From contig NZ_LBMK01000001.1 of the NCBI RefSeq assembly GCF_001005295.1, positions 1,043,759 to 1,107,758 of the forward strand: a stretch of 64,000 bases of DNA, in the 5' to 3' direction. Numbering within the stretch: position 1 is the first letter of the stretch; the number at the start of each line of letters is the position of its first letter. Positions 40,054-49,354 of the stretch are shown here, in pieces. This DNA is from Streptomyces yangpuensis (GTDB lineage Bacteria > Actinomycetota > Actinomycetes > Streptomycetales > Streptomycetaceae). The notes under the pieces are model-generated. The model was given only the letters and a program-made list of their open reading frames with translations. It did no database searches and was not told the origin of the DNA. Both the position numbers and the translations under genes were made by a program.

Positions 40054-40413
40054 ATGGGAGACACCGCAGACACCGCGGCCGCCGCAGGCGCCGCGGACAA
40101 GAAGCAGGACCGTACGGCCGCGAAGCTGGCCAGGCAGATCGGCGCCTTCGCCAAGCAGCACGGCGGCGCCGAGGGCCAGCTCGCGCACATCGGCCAGGCC
40201 GGCACCCGCATCGTGCTCGTGGGCACGGACGGCGGCTGGGGCGACCTGGTGGCCCCGACCTTCGCGGTGGCGCAGCTGGCCGCCGAGAAGGCCGGACTGA
40301 CCCTCCATGACGAGTTCGACGGGGAGTTCGCCGCGCGTGTGCGGACGGGCCCGTACGAGTGGTCGCGGATGGCCGGCATCCAGCTCGGCGGACCCGGGAA
40401 CCCGGCGGCCTGA
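40054..40413 (+). CDS. Conserved hypothetical protein
   Basis: 119 aa soluble protein. The N-terminal ~25 residues are Ala/Asp/Lys-rich and probably disordered. The rest (LARQIGAFAKQHGGAEGQLAHIGQAGTRIVLVGTDGGWGDLVAPTFAVAQLAAEKAGLTLHDEFDGEFAARVRTG) is compact alpha/beta with a DGGWGDLVA segment. I recognise it only as a small protein that often follows ctaB in Streptomyces. TAGCAT at 40041-40046 overlaps an earlier in-frame ATG (40045), so the ATG at 40054 may be a leaderless start. Function unknown. Confidence 0.7.
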   Translation: MGDTADTAAAAGAADKKQDRTAAKLARQIGAFAKQHGGAEGQLAHIGQAGTRIVLVGTDGGWGDLVAPTFAVAQLAAEKAGLTLHDEFDGEFAARVRTGPYEWSRMAGIQLGGPGNPAA

Positions 40414-40541
40414 CCGCCCCCGGCTCCGTCCGGGGGCCCGGGTGTGCGGTCTCGGTCAACAGCCCGAGCAACACCTCACACCCCGCTCACCCGTTAGGAC
40501 GTGTGGAAGCGCCTTCCTCACGTCCGCAACGGGATGCCCGG

Positions 40542-41633
40542 ATGATCGAAACGCCGCCCCTGGTGGACCAGTACTGCCACGGAGTCCTCCGTACGGAGCT
40601 GGGCCTGGGTACCTTCGAGGCCCAGCTGATCCCTTCGGCCGGGCCGCCCGCCGCGGGCACCACCTTCTTCGACACCCAGACCGGTTTCGCGGTCCGCCGC
40701 TGGTGTCCGCCGCTGCTGGGGCTGGAGCCGCACGCGGCCCCCGCCCGCTATCTGGCCCGGCGCCGCGAGCTGGGCCCGGCCGAGACCGCGCGGCTGCTGC
40801 TGCGGGGATCCGGGGCCGGTGTCTACCTGGTCGACACCGGCCAGGCCGGGGACCTCACCGGCCCCAAGGAACTGGCCCTCGCCGCCGACGCCGAGGCCTT
40901 CGAGACGGTCCGGCTGGAAGCGCTGGCCGTACAGGCCGCCGACACCTCCGGGACCGTGGCCGCCTTCCTCGCCGGCCTCGCCGAGGCCGTCCACCACGCC
41001 GCCGCCGGCGCCGCGGCCTTCGCCTGCGCCGCGGCCCCCGACCACGCCGGCGGTCCCGCCCTCGACCCCGGTCCGCCCGGCCCGGGCGAGGTGCGCGGGG
41101 CGGCCGGGCGGTGGCTGGCAGGACGGCCGCGCGGCGGACCCGTACGGGATCCCGTGCTCCTGCGGCACCTGCTGTGGAGCGCGGTGCCGTCCGGGCTGCC
41201 GCTCCAGCTGCACACGGGTACGGGGGATCCCGCGGCGCTGACCGGGTTCGTACGGGCCACCGCGGGGCTGGGCACACGGCTGGTGCTGCTCGGCGGACAT
41301 CCGTACCACCGGCACACGGCGCGGCTCGCGGAGGTCTTCCCGCACGTCTACGCCGACGCGGGCGCGGCCCTCGGGCGGACCGGGGCGCGGGCCGCCGCGG
41401 TCCTGGCCGAGCTGCTGGAGACCGCGCCGTTCGGGAAGCTGCTGTTCTCCAGCGGGGGCCGGGGGCTGCCCGAACTGCACGCGGTGGGCGCCCTGGTGTT
41501 CCGGGAGGCGCTGACCCGGGTGCTGGGCGGCTGGGTCGCCGAGGGGTCCTGGTCGTGGCGGGACGCGGACCGGGTGGCGGCCATGGTCGCGGCGGGCAAC
41601 GCCCGCCGCCTCTACCGCCTGGACGGACCGTGA
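40542..41633 (+). CDS. Amidohydrolase-like protein with altered metal-binding motifs
   Basis: 363 aa, amidohydrolase_2-type (FluG N-terminal-like) TIM-barrel by pattern: FDTQTGFAVRRWCPPLLGL, RDPVLLRHLLWSAVPSGLPLQLHTGTGDP, EVFPHVYADAGAALGRTGARAAAVLAELLETAPFGKLLFSSGGRGLPEL. The first motif is VDQYCHG rather than DxHxH, the usual LLH before PYHR is LLGG, and the final FSSD is FSSG, so several metal ligands appear lost. ATG at 40542. It may be a non-catalytic paralogue. Family call likely; activity doubtful. Confidence 0.75.
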   Translation: MIETPPLVDQYCHGVLRTELGLGTFEAQLIPSAGPPAAGTTFFDTQTGFAVRRWCPPLLGLEPHAAPARYLARRRELGPAETARLLLRGSGAGVYLVDTGQAGDLTGPKELALAADAEAFETVRLEALAVQAADTSGTVAAFLAGLAEAVHHAAAGAAAFACAAAPDHAGGPALDPGPPGPGEVRGAAGRWLAGRPRGGPVRDPVLLRHLLWSAVPSGLPLQLHTGTGDPAALTGFVRATAGLGTRLVLLGGHPYHRHTARLAEVFPHVYADAGAALGRTGARAAAVLAELLETAPFGKLLFSSGGRGLPELHAVGALVFREALTRVLGGWVAEGSWSWRDADRVAAMVAAGNARRLYRLDGP

Positions 41634-41674
41634 GGCCCCGTCCAGGCGGTAGAGCCGGCGGACGGGGCCTCACG
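41610..41674. terminator. Two overlapping, mutually exclusive terminator hairpins between converging genes
   Basis: Hairpin 1: 17-bp arms 41610-41626 and 41638-41654. Hairpin 2: 15-bp arms 41629-41643 and 41660-41674. Both are perfect and share bases, so only one can form per transcript. Confidence 0.75.
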
Positions 41675-41691
41675 GGCCCGGGCGGAGGCGG

Positions 41692-42651
41692 TCAGACGGA
41701 GGAGAGCTGGGCGTCGCCCGGTGCGGCCACCCCGGCCTCGTCGGCCGGCCGCTCGCGCAGGCTCAGCGCGAGGCGGAGCACGGCGATCCACACCAGGCAG
41801 GAGCCGAGCATGTGCACGGCGACCAGGACCTCGGGCACATCGGTGAAGTACTGCACGTAGCCGATGCCGCCCTGGGCGAGCAGCACGAGCAGCAGGTCGC
41901 GGGCGCGGGCCCGGGTGTCGACCGGGGCGTCGACCACCCGCAGCACCAGCCACATCGCGACGGCCAGCGCGCAGACCACCCAGGCGGCGATGGCGTGCAC
42001 GTGCGCGGTCGCCTCCCAGTCGAACGGCATTCGCTTGATCTCGCTGCTGTCACCGGCGTGCGGGCCGGACCCGGTGACCACCGTGCCGGCGGCGATCAGG
42101 ACGAGGGTGGTGGTGATCAGCGCCCACGACAGCTTGCGGACCGGGCCGGGGACGCGCGGGCGCGGGGCGGTGTCGCCCTCGCCGACGCGCTGCCAGGTGA
42201 CGGTCGTCACGGCGATCAGCGCGGTGGCGAGCAGGAAGTGCCCGGCCACGCTGTACGGGTTCAGGCCCGTCATGACGGTGATGCCGCCGAGCACGGCGTT
42301 GCACACCACGAGGGCGAACTGGATCCAGCCGAGCTTCGTCAGCGAGTGGCGCCAGGGCTCGGCCGACCGGGCCGCGACGATCACCCAGCCGACGGCGGCG
42401 CTGAGCACGTACGTCAGCATCCGGTTGCCGAACTCGATGGCCCCGTGGATGCCCTGCTCCTGCGTCGCGACCAGGCTGTCGTCGGTGCACTTGGGCCAGG
42501 TGTCGCAGCCGAGACCGGATCCGGTCAGCCGCACCGCGCCGCCGGTGACGACGATGGCCACGCTCATGAAGAGCGCGGCGAGCGCGGCCCGCCGGACGAT
42601 CCGGGGTGACGGAGTCCAGCGGCTGGCGATGTACGCGAGGGGGTTCAACAC
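41692..42651 (-). CDS. ctaA: Haem A synthase (COX15/CtaA family)
   Basis: 319 aa. Oxidises the C8 methyl of haem O to give haem A for cytochrome oxidase. Eight predicted helices; haem ligand His in EFGNRMLTY context and in GHFLLATAL, HVHAIAAWVV and VAVHMLGSCLVW; Cys pair GLGCDTWPKC in the first loop. The GTG at 42651 (VLNPLAYIASRW) fits homologues as I recall them; a TTG ten codons earlier (42681) keeps the same frame. With ctaB it forms the haem O/A branch. Confidence 0.94.
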   Translation of the reverse strand: MLNPLAYIASRWTPSPRIVRRAALAALFMSVAIVVTGGAVRLTGSGLGCDTWPKCTDDSLVATQEQGIHGAIEFGNRMLTYVLSAAVGWVIVAARSAEPWRHSLTKLGWIQFALVVCNAVLGGITVMTGLNPYSVAGHFLLATALIAVTTVTWQRVGEGDTAPRPRVPGPVRKLSWALITTTLVLIAAGTVVTGSGPHAGDSSEIKRMPFDWEATAHVHAIAAWVVCALAVAMWLVLRVVDAPVDTRARARDLLLVLLAQGGIGYVQYFTDVPEVLVAVHMLGSCLVWIAVLRLALSLRERPADEAGVAAPGDAQLSSV

Positions 42652-42685
42652 GCCCCATATCGTAGGCGACCCCTTGTGCAAAGTT

Positions 42686-43822
42686 TCACGAGGGGGTGGG
42701 GGGTGCCGAGTCCGGGCCCACGAGCAGGCGGAACCTGGCCCCGGCGGGATCGCCCTCCTCGTGCCACCAGAGCAGGACGCGCCAGTGCGCGGCGTGGCCC
42801 GGGTGGTCCGGTGAGTGCGTGAACCCTTCTATCAATTCGGTTGCCACGTCCTCGGCCGTCCGGTTCCGCACTTCTGTGGCGCTGTGCCACGGATGGGGGA
42901 GTGTGTTCCATGATCCGTCGGGGCTCCGGACGTCGAACCGCCACACCGCGAGCCACGGGGTGACCTCCAGCATCGTGCGCACCTGTTCGGCGCCGAGGTG
43001 CAGCCGGGCCGCGATCTCGGGCTCCTCCACCGACCGGATACGGGCGGCCACCACGGCCCGGGGCAGCAGCCGTTCGGGCAGCAGCCCCCGCGTGCGCAGC
43101 CCCACCAGCTCGTCGAAGGCCAGGTAGCGCAGGCGCAGTTCCAGCTGGCGGCCGATGTGGTCGAGGGCCTCCTCGGCGGCCTCGGCCTCCTCCGCCCCGG
43201 GGTCGGCCAGCAGCAGCCGGCGGAAGTCGGCCTCCGCGTCCACGGCCCAGGCCACCGCTTCCTCGGTCAGACCCAGCTCGGCGAGGCGGTCCCCGAGGAA
43301 CACCTTGGCCTGCGCGAGGCCCCGCCGGTTGACCGGGTCCTGCTGGTCCAGTCCGGCCCACACCTCCACCGCGGTACGGGTCAGATGGCGGGCGCGCTCA
43401 CCGGCGGCCCGCTCCATGGCGCTGGGGCCCCCGCCGGCGGCGGCCGGGCCCAGCGGGTGCTTCGGCAACCGGTTCGCGTCGCTCAGCGGCCAGGCCAGCC
43501 ACACCCCGTGGTTGATCAGCCCGCGGGCGTACCAGCGGGCGTACTCCGGGGTGTGCCGGGCCGCGCGTTCGGAGCTGCGCAGGCCCTCCTCGATGGTGGC
43601 GAGGGCGCTCGCGCGGTCTCCCGCGGCGAACCGCAGGGCGGCCCGGTCGGCGAGGCGCAGCCCGAGCAGGGCGGTGCACTGGGGGTCGTCCGGGAGGGTG
43701 CGCAGGGCGCCGATCAGCTCGTCGAGGAGCCGCTCGCGTTCCGCCGGCGCCGCCTGCGCGGCCCCCGCCCGCACCCGCGCCCACCGGTCGTCCAGCCGAA
43801 GAACGGCCTCCCGCTGCACCAT
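42686..43822 (-). CDS. Conserved hypothetical protein, helical-repeat-like
   Basis: 378 aa; I do not recognise the family. Residues 1 to about 190 read as amphipathic helical pairs (RERLLDELIGAL, ASALATIEEGLRSSERAARHTPEYARWYARGLINHGVWLAWPL), like TPR repeats. The C-terminal half has EIAARLHLGAEQVRTMLEVTPWLAVWRFD and a compact WHEEGDP segment. No signal peptide or membrane helix. ATG at 43822 with a G-rich upstream box. It lies between ctaA (35 bp, probably cotranscribed) and the ABC permease, so a stress or signalling role is only a guess. Confidence 0.65.
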   Translation of the reverse strand: MVQREAVLRLDDRWARVRAGAAQAAPAERERLLDELIGALRTLPDDPQCTALLGLRLADRAALRFAAGDRASALATIEEGLRSSERAARHTPEYARWYARGLINHGVWLAWPLSDANRLPKHPLGPAAAGGGPSAMERAAGERARHLTRTAVEVWAGLDQQDPVNRRGLAQAKVFLGDRLAELGLTEEAVAWAVDAEADFRRLLLADPGAEEAEAAEEALDHIGRQLELRLRYLAFDELVGLRTRGLLPERLLPRAVVAARIRSVEEPEIAARLHLGAEQVRTMLEVTPWLAVWRFDVRSPDGSWNTLPHPWHSATEVRNRTAEDVATELIEGFTHSPDHPGHAAHWRVLLWWHEEGDPAGARFRLLVGPDSAPPTPS

Positions 43823-43857
43823 GTCCGCCCCCCGGCTTCATGTGTGGAGGCGCCCAT

Positions 43858-43881
43858 CCTCGCGGCTGCGCGGTCGCGAGG
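43858..43881 (-). terminator. Weak hairpin after the ABC exporter operon
   Basis: CCTCGCG (43858-43864) pairs with CGCGAGG (43875-43881), loop 10. Modest stem between the permease stop and the next gene. Confidence 0.4.
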
Positions 43882-43890
43882 GAAAGGGTT

Positions 43891-44658
43891 TCATTCCCAG
43901 CGGAAGAGGCGCGCGGCGGCGCCCAGACCGAGTACGGCCCAGGCCGTGAGCACGGCCACGTCGCCCCACGGCAGCGCCGCTCCGTGCTGGAGCACCTCGC
44001 GCAGGCCGTCGGACAGCGCCGAGATCGGCAGCAGCCCCAGGGCGGACTGCACGGCGTCCGGGAACTTCTCCATCGGCACGATCACCCCGCCGCCGACGAG
44101 CAGCAGCAGGAACACCAGGTTGGCGGCGGCCAGGGTGGCCTCGGCCCTGAGGGTGCCCGCCATCAGCAGCCCGAGCCCCGAGAAGGCGGCGGTGCCCAGC
44201 AGGACCAGCGCGGCGACCGACAGCGGGTTCCCCTGCGGGGACCAGCCCAGGGCGAGCGCGATCACCGTCAGCAGGGCGATCTGCAGCACCTCGGTGACCA
44301 GGACCGACAGGGTCTTGGCGGCCATCAGCGCCCAGCGCGGGAGCGGGGAGGCCCCGAGCCGCTTGAGGACCCCGTAGCGGCGGTCGAAGCCGGTGGCGAT
44401 GGCCTGGCCGGTGAAGGCCGTGGACATCACGGCGAGGGCGAGGATGCCCGGTGCGAGGAAGTCCACCGGCTTCCCGGCGCCGGTGTCGACGATGTCGACG
44501 GCGGAGAACAGCACCAGGAGCAGTGCCGGGATGATCACCGTCAGCAGCAGCTGCTCGCCGTTGCGCAGCAGCATCCGGGTCTCCAGCGCCGTCTGCGCGA
44601 GGATCATGCGGGACACGGGCGCGGCCCCCGGGCGGGGGGTGAACGTACCGGCGCTCAT
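43891..44658 (-). CDS. ABC-2 type transporter permease
   Basis: 255 aa, six hydrophobic segments typical of ABC-2/DrrB-like permeases (ETRMLLRNGEQLLLTVIIPALLLVLF; VMSTAFTGQAIATGFDRRYGVLKRLGASPLPRWALMAAK, the conserved Gly-rich coupling loop). Pairs with the ATPase gene that overlaps it by 4 bases. Such pairs export drugs, lipids or antibiotics. Substrate unknown. Confidence 0.92.
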   Translation of the reverse strand: MSAGTFTPRPGAAPVSRMILAQTALETRMLLRNGEQLLLTVIIPALLLVLFSAVDIVDTGAGKPVDFLAPGILALAVMSTAFTGQAIATGFDRRYGVLKRLGASPLPRWALMAAKTLSVLVTEVLQIALLTVIALALGWSPQGNPLSVAALVLLGTAAFSGLGLLMAGTLRAEATLAAANLVFLLLLVGGGVIVPMEKFPDAVQSALGLLPISALSDGLREVLQHGAALPWGDVAVLTAWAVLGLGAAARLFRWE

Positions 44659-45581
44659 GCGCGCAGCTCCTTACCGGTCAGTTCGAGGAAGACGTCTTCG
44701 AGGGTGTGCCGCTCCACGGTGAGGCTGTCGGGCAGCACGCCGTTCTGTGCGCACCAGGAGGCGACGGTGGCCAGCATCTGCGGGTCGACCTCGCCGGTCA
44801 CCCGGTAGACGCCCGCGGTGACCTCGGCCGCCTGGGTGCCGTCGGGCAGCGCCTTGAGCAGCGAGGCGAGGTCGAGGGAGGGACGGCCGGTGAAGCGCAG
44901 GGTGTTCTCGGCACCGCCGCGGCACAGCTGCTCGGGGCTGCCGTGGGCGATGACCCGGCCCGCGTCCACGATGGCGACCTCGTCGGAGAGCTGCTCGGCC
45001 TCGTCCATGTGGTGGGTGGTGAGGACGACGGTGACCCCGTCGGTGCGCAGTTCCCGTACGAGGTCCCAGGTGGCGCGGCGGGCCTGGGGGTCCAGGCCGG
45101 CGGTCGGCTCGTCGAGGAAGACCAGCTCGGGGCGGCCCACGACGGCCATGGCCAGGGCGAGGCGCTGCTGCTGGCCGCCGGAGAGCCGGCGGTAGGGGGT
45201 GCGGCCGCAGCCGCCGAGTCCGAGACGTTCCACCAGGGTGCCGGGGTCGAGCGGGTCGGCGTACAGCGTGGCCATGTGGCGCAGCATCTCGACGGCGCGG
45301 GCGCCGGAGTAGACGCCGCCGGACTGGAGCATCACGCCGATGCGCGGGCGCAGCGCCCCGGCCTGGGCGACCGGGTCGAGGCCGAGGACGCGGACGGTGC
45401 CGGCGTCGGGGCGGTGGTAGCCCTCGCAGGTCTCCACCGTGGTCGTCTTGCCCGCGCCGTTGGGACCGAGGACCGCGGTGACGGTGCCCCTGCGGACGGT
45501 GAGGTCCAGTCCGTCCACCGCGGTCTTGGTGCCGTACCGCTTCACCAGTCCGCGGATTTCCACGGCGGGGTCGTTGCTCAT
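44655..45581 (-). CDS. ABC transporter ATP-binding protein (DrrA-like)
   Basis: 308 aa. Walker A GPNGAGKTT, signature LSGGQQQRLALA, Walker B LVFLDEPTAGLDPQ, and switch His in LTTHHMDEAEQL; the ~80-residue C-terminal extension is the DrrA/NodI type. ATG at 45581 has CCCTCC, not a Shine-Dalgarno, but TAGACT (minus strand, about 45590-45595) ends 8 bases before it, so a leaderless transcript is possible. Divergent from sufR over 349 bp. Confidence 0.93.
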   Translation of the reverse strand: MSNDPAVEIRGLVKRYGTKTAVDGLDLTVRRGTVTAVLGPNGAGKTTTVETCEGYHRPDAGTVRVLGLDPVAQAGALRPRIGVMLQSGGVYSGARAVEMLRHMATLYADPLDPGTLVERLGLGGCGRTPYRRLSGGQQQRLALAMAVVGRPELVFLDEPTAGLDPQARRATWDLVRELRTDGVTVVLTTHHMDEAEQLSDEVAIVDAGRVIAHGSPEQLCRGGAENTLRFTGRPSLDLASLLKALPDGTQAAEVTAGVYRVTGEVDPQMLATVASWCAQNGVLPDSLTVERHTLEDVFLELTGKELRA

Positions 45582-45930
45582 GGAGGGTGAGTCTACGGAG
45601 CCGGAGGGTGGCCCCCGGGCCGAGGGCGGCAGTATGCGAACAGCCGGTAGCGGAAATGACTTTTTTCAGTCCGCCCCCCCGGACGGCCGATCCGGTTTCG
45701 GTGATCTTTCGTCGCGCTCGGCGCTCGGGGCGCCCGGAACCGGACCGGGGTGCATGAGTGCTGGTGGGGGGCGTTGTGCCCGGCGGAATTGCGGGTGCGG
45801 GGGTGATCGGAATTAACCCTTCCGAATAACTCTCCGTCGATAAATAAGGTAACCCTTAGTGATGGAGGCCACCAGGCGTGGCGTCCGTCACGGCTTGTAC
45901 GGGCTCGGTTAATTACGCAACAATGGCGTT
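45582..45930. other. Intergenic region between the ABC exporter and sufR
   Basis: 349 bp. Contains an AT-richer patch 45815-45860 with a small palindrome (45845-45858) and, near 45895-45923, TTGTAC then CAACAAT at 17-bp spacing just before the sufR GTG. No gene seen. Confidence 0.5.
45845..45858. promoter_or_regulatory. Candidate operator palindrome upstream of sufR
   Basis: TAAGG-TAAC-CCTTA, inverted arms in an AT-rich patch 73 bp before sufR. It could bind SufR or an iron regulator; it does not fit the full IdeR/DmdR box. Confidence 0.35.
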
Positions 45931-46692
45931 GTGAAATACGGCGAACGGCAGAACGAGGCCCCCCAGGGGGAGCTCACCACCGGGGAGCGGTCCACCCGCA
46001 ACCGGGTGGCGCGCTCGATCCTGGACCACGGCCCGTCCACCGTCGCCGACCTCGCCCAGCGCCTCGGCCTCACCCAGGCCGCCGTCCGCCGCCACCTCGA
46101 CACACTCGTCGCCGACGACGTCGTCGAAGCCCGTGAGCAGCGCGTCTACGGAGCGCGGACCCGGGGTCGGCCCGCCAAGGTCTTCGCGCTCACCGACTGC
46201 GGCCGCGACGCCTTCGACCAGTCCTACGACACGCTCGCCGCGGACGCCCTGCGCTGGATCGCGCAGTCCGTCGGCGGCGGCGAGCAGGGTGCGGCAGCAG
46301 TCGCCGCCTTCGCCCGGTCGCGGATGGAGTCGCAGGCGCAGACCTACCGGGAGGCCGTCGAGGCGGCCGCCCCCGAGGGCCGCACGGAGGCCCTGGCCAA
46401 GGCGTTGACGCAGGACGGGTACGCTGCTACGGCGAAGAGCGCTCCCGGTCCGCACAGCGGTGAACAGCTCTGCCAGCACCACTGCCCGGTCGCCCACGTG
46501 GCCGAGCAGTTCCCGCAGCTCTGCGAGGCGGAGACCGAGGTCTTCTCACGCCTGCTCGGGACGCACGTGCAGCGCCTCGCCACGATCGCCCATGGCGACG
46601 GAGTGTGCACGACGTTCATTCCGCGAAGCGCGGGCACCACACAGACCGACACATCAGTATCTGCAAGTACGGCCGGGAGGAACCCCGCATGA
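45931..46692 (+). CDS. sufR: SufR-type Fe-S sensing transcriptional repressor of the suf operon
   Basis: 253 aa. Winged HTH of DeoR/ArsR type ([35 protein letters not shown] and [12 protein letters not shown]). The C-terminal region holds Cys181, Cys185, Cys198 and Cys226 (CQHHC, QLC, GVC), candidate [4Fe-4S] ligands. Known SufR proteins repress suf when cluster-loaded. The GTG at 45931 lacks a Shine-Dalgarno; -10 CAACAAT lies close, so it may be leaderless. Its stop overlaps the sufB start by 4 bases. Confidence 0.92.
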   Translation: MKYGERQNEAPQGELTTGERSTRNRVARSILDHGPSTVADLAQRLGLTQAAVRRHLDTLVADDVVEAREQRVYGARTRGRPAKVFALTDCGRDAFDQSYDTLAADALRWIAQSVGGGEQGAAAVAAFARSRMESQAQTYREAVEAAAPEGRTEALAKALTQDGYAATAKSAPGPHSGEQLCQHHCPVAHVAEQFPQLCEAETEVFSRLLGTHVQRLATIAHGDGVCTTFIPRSAGTTQTDTSVSASTAGRNPA

Positions 46693-48104
46693 CCACGGAG
46701 ACCGCTCACCCTGAGCTCGATGGCCTGGGCACCTATGAATACGGCTGGGCCGACTCCGACGCGGCCGGTGCCGCCGCCAAGCGGGGTCTGTCCGAGGCCG
46801 TCGTCCGCGACATCTCGGCGAAGAAGTCCGAGCCGGAGTGGATGCTGAACCTCCGCCTCAAGGGCCTCAAGCTCTTCGACAGGAAGCCCATGCCGATGTG
46901 GGGCTCCGACCTCTCCGGCATCGACTTCGACAACATCAAGTACTTCGTGCGTTCCACCGAGAAGCAGGCCGCTTCCTGGGAGGACCTGCCCGAGGACATC
47001 AAGAACACCTACGACAAGCTCGGCATCCCGGAGGCGGAGAAGCAGCGCCTCGTCGCCGGTGTCGCGGCCCAGTACGAGTCCGAGGTCGTCTACCACCAGA
47101 TCCGTGAGGACCTGGAGGAGCAGGGCGTGATCTTCCTCGACACGGACACCGCGCTCAAGGAGCACCCGGAGCTCTTCCAGGAGTACTTCGGCACGGTCAT
47201 CCCGGTCGGCGACAACAAGTTCGCGTCGCTGAACACCGCGGTGTGGTCCGGCGGCTCGTTCATCTACGTCCCCAAGGGTGTCCACGTGGACATCCCGCTC
47301 CAGGCCTACTTCCGTATCAACACGGAGAACATGGGCCAGTTCGAGCGGACGCTGATCATCGTCGACGAGGACGCCTACGTCCACTACGTCGAGGGCTGCA
47401 CCGCCCCGATCTACTCCTCCGACTCGCTGCACAGCGCCGTCGTCGAGATCATCGTGAAGAAGGGCGGCCGCTGCCGCTACACGACGATCCAGAACTGGTC
47501 GAACAACGTCTACAACCTGGTCACCAAGCGCGCCGTGGCGTACGAGGGCGCGACCATGGAGTGGATCGACGGCAACATCGGTTCCAAGGTCACCATGAAG
47601 TACCCGGCCGTCTACCTGATGGGCGAGCACGCCAAGGGCGAGACCCTGTCCATCGCCTTCGCGGGCGAGGGCCAGCACCAGGACGCCGGCTCCAAGATGG
47701 TCCACATGGCGCCGAACACCTCCTCGAACATCGTCTCCAAGTCGGTGGCCCGTGGCGGTGGCCGCACCTCCTACCGCGGCCTGGTCGAGATCGGCGAGGG
47801 CGCGGCCGGCTCGAAGTCGAACGTGCTCTGCGACGCGCTGCTCGTCGACACCATCTCCCGCTCGGACACGTACCCCTACGTGGACGTCCGCGAGGACGAC
47901 GTGACGATGGGCCACGAGGCGACCGTCTCCAAGGTCTCCGACGACCAGCTCTTCTACCTGATGCAGCGCGGCCTCACCGAGTTCGAGGCCATGGCCATGA
48001 TCGTGCGCGGCTTCGTCGAGCCGATCGCGAAGGAGCTGCCCATGGAGTACGCGCTGGAGCTCAACCGGCTGATCGAGCTGCAGATGGAGGGCTCGGTCGG
48101 CTGA
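46689..48104 (+). CDS. sufB: Fe-S cluster assembly protein SufB
   Basis: 471 aa. With SufC and SufD forms the SufBC2D scaffold that assembles and transfers Fe-S clusters. Core beta-helix with [43 protein letters not shown] (cysteine involved in cluster assembly), [13 protein letters not shown] and [15 protein letters not shown]. Unlike the M. tuberculosis gene it has no intein. ATG at 46689 after GGGAGG, coupled to sufR. Confidence 0.98.
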   Translation: MTTETAHPELDGLGTYEYGWADSDAAGAAAKRGLSEAVVRDISAKKSEPEWMLNLRLKGLKLFDRKPMPMWGSDLSGIDFDNIKYFVRSTEKQAASWEDLPEDIKNTYDKLGIPEAEKQRLVAGVAAQYESEVVYHQIREDLEEQGVIFLDTDTALKEHPELFQEYFGTVIPVGDNKFASLNTAVWSGGSFIYVPKGVHVDIPLQAYFRINTENMGQFERTLIIVDEDAYVHYVEGCTAPIYSSDSLHSAVVEIIVKKGGRCRYTTIQNWSNNVYNLVTKRAVAYEGATMEWIDGNIGSKVTMKYPAVYLMGEHAKGETLSIAFAGEGQHQDAGSKMVHMAPNTSSNIVSKSVARGGGRTSYRGLVEIGEGAAGSKSNVLCDALLVDTISRSDTYPYVDVREDDVTMGHEATVSKVSDDQLFYLMQRGLTEFEAMAMIVRGFVEPIAKELPMEYALELNRLIELQMEGSVG

Positions 48105-48175
48105 CCCGCCGACCGTCCCCGCACCGCAGCACAGCGACGATTCTGTAGACGTAGGAAGAGAGCAAGACGACAGCC

Positions 48176-49354
48176 ATGGCTGAGGCTCAGAATATTCCGG
48201 CGGGCTCCACCACCGCCGGCGCGATCGCGGTGGCCGCCGAGTCCACCGTCGCCACCCGGATGAGCGCGCCCCCGTCCTTCGACGTGGCCGACTTCCCGGT
48301 TCCGCACGGCCGTGAGGAGGAGTGGCGCTTCACGCCGCTCGCCCGCCTCAAGGGCCTGCACGACGGCACCGCGGTCGCCAACGGCACCATGAAGGCCCAG
48401 ATCGACGCGCCCGAGGGCGTGACGGTCGAGTCCGTGGAGCGCGGTGACGAACGGATCGGCAAGGCCGGCACCCCCGTCGACCGGGTCGCCGCACAGGCCT
48501 TCTCGTCCTTCGCCAAGGCCACGGTCGTCACCGTGCCCAAGGAGACCGTGCTCGACGAGCCGATCCGGGTCGCCCTGCACGGCGAGGGCGGCACGACCTT
48601 CGGCCACACCGTCTTCGACGTGAAGCCCTTCGCCGAGGCGATCATCGTGATCGACCACACCGGCGACGGCGTGCGCGCCGCCAACGTGGACATCCTCGTC
48701 GGCGACGGCGCCAAGGTGACCTTCGTGTCCGTCCAGGACTGGGACGACACCGCCGTCCACACCTCGCAGCACAACGCCCTCATCGGCCGCGACGCGAGCT
48801 TCAAGTCCGTGGTCGTCACCTTCGGCGGCGACCTGGTCCGCCTCCACCCGCGCGTCACCTACGCGGGCCCCGGCGGCGAGGCCGAGATGCTCGGCCTGTA
48901 CTTCACGGACGCCGGCCAGCACCAGGAGCACCGCCTCCTGGTCACGCACGACGCCCCGCACTGCAAGTCGAACGTGGTCTACAAGGGCGCGCTCCAGGGC
49001 CAGGACGCCCACGCCGTCTGGATCGGTGACGTGCTCATCGAGAAGAGCGCCGAGGGCACCGACACGTACGAGATGAACCGCAACCTCGTCCTCACGGACG
49101 GCGCGCGGGTCGACTCCGTGCCGAACCTGGAGATCGAGACCGGCGAGATCGTCGGCGCCGGCCACGCCTCCGCCACCGGCCGCTTCGACGACGAGCAGCT
49201 CTTCTACCTGCAGGCCCGCGGTATCCCGGCCGACGAGGCCCGCCGCCTGGTCGTCCGCGGCTTCTTCGCCGAGCTCGTCCAGCAGATCGGTGTCGACGAC
49301 ATCGAGGAGCGCCTGATCGCCAAGATCGAGGCCGAGCTCCAGGGTTCCGTCTGA
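48176..49354 (+). CDS. sufD: Fe-S cluster assembly protein SufD
   Basis: 392 aa, SufB paralogue. REEEWRFTPLARLKGLHDG near the N-terminus, then the beta-helix with VTFVSVQDWDDTAVHTSQHNALIGRDA, EMLGLYFTDAGQHQEHRLLVTHDAPHCKSNVVYKG, and C-terminal GHASATGRFDDEQLFYLQARGI. ATG at 48176; the next gene begins exactly at its last base overlap (49354). Confidence 0.97.
   Translation: MAEAQNIPAGSTTAGAIAVAAESTVATRMSAPPSFDVADFPVPHGREEEWRFTPLARLKGLHDGTAVANGTMKAQIDAPEGVTVESVERGDERIGKAGTPVDRVAAQAFSSFAKATVVTVPKETVLDEPIRVALHGEGGTTFGHTVFDVKPFAEAIIVIDHTGDGVRAANVDILVGDGAKVTFVSVQDWDDTAVHTSQHNALIGRDASFKSVVVTFGGDLVRLHPRVTYAGPGGEAEMLGLYFTDAGQHQEHRLLVTHDAPHCKSNVVYKGALQGQDAHAVWIGDVLIEKSAEGTDTYEMNRNLVLTDGARVDSVPNLEIETGEIVGAGHASATGRFDDEQLFYLQARGIPADEARRLVVRGFFAELVQQIGVDDIEERLIAKIEAELQGSV

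Noticed and set aside
46689..48104. Possible intein in sufB, as in M. tuberculosis
   Set aside because: The protein is 471 aa and continuous through all SufB motifs.
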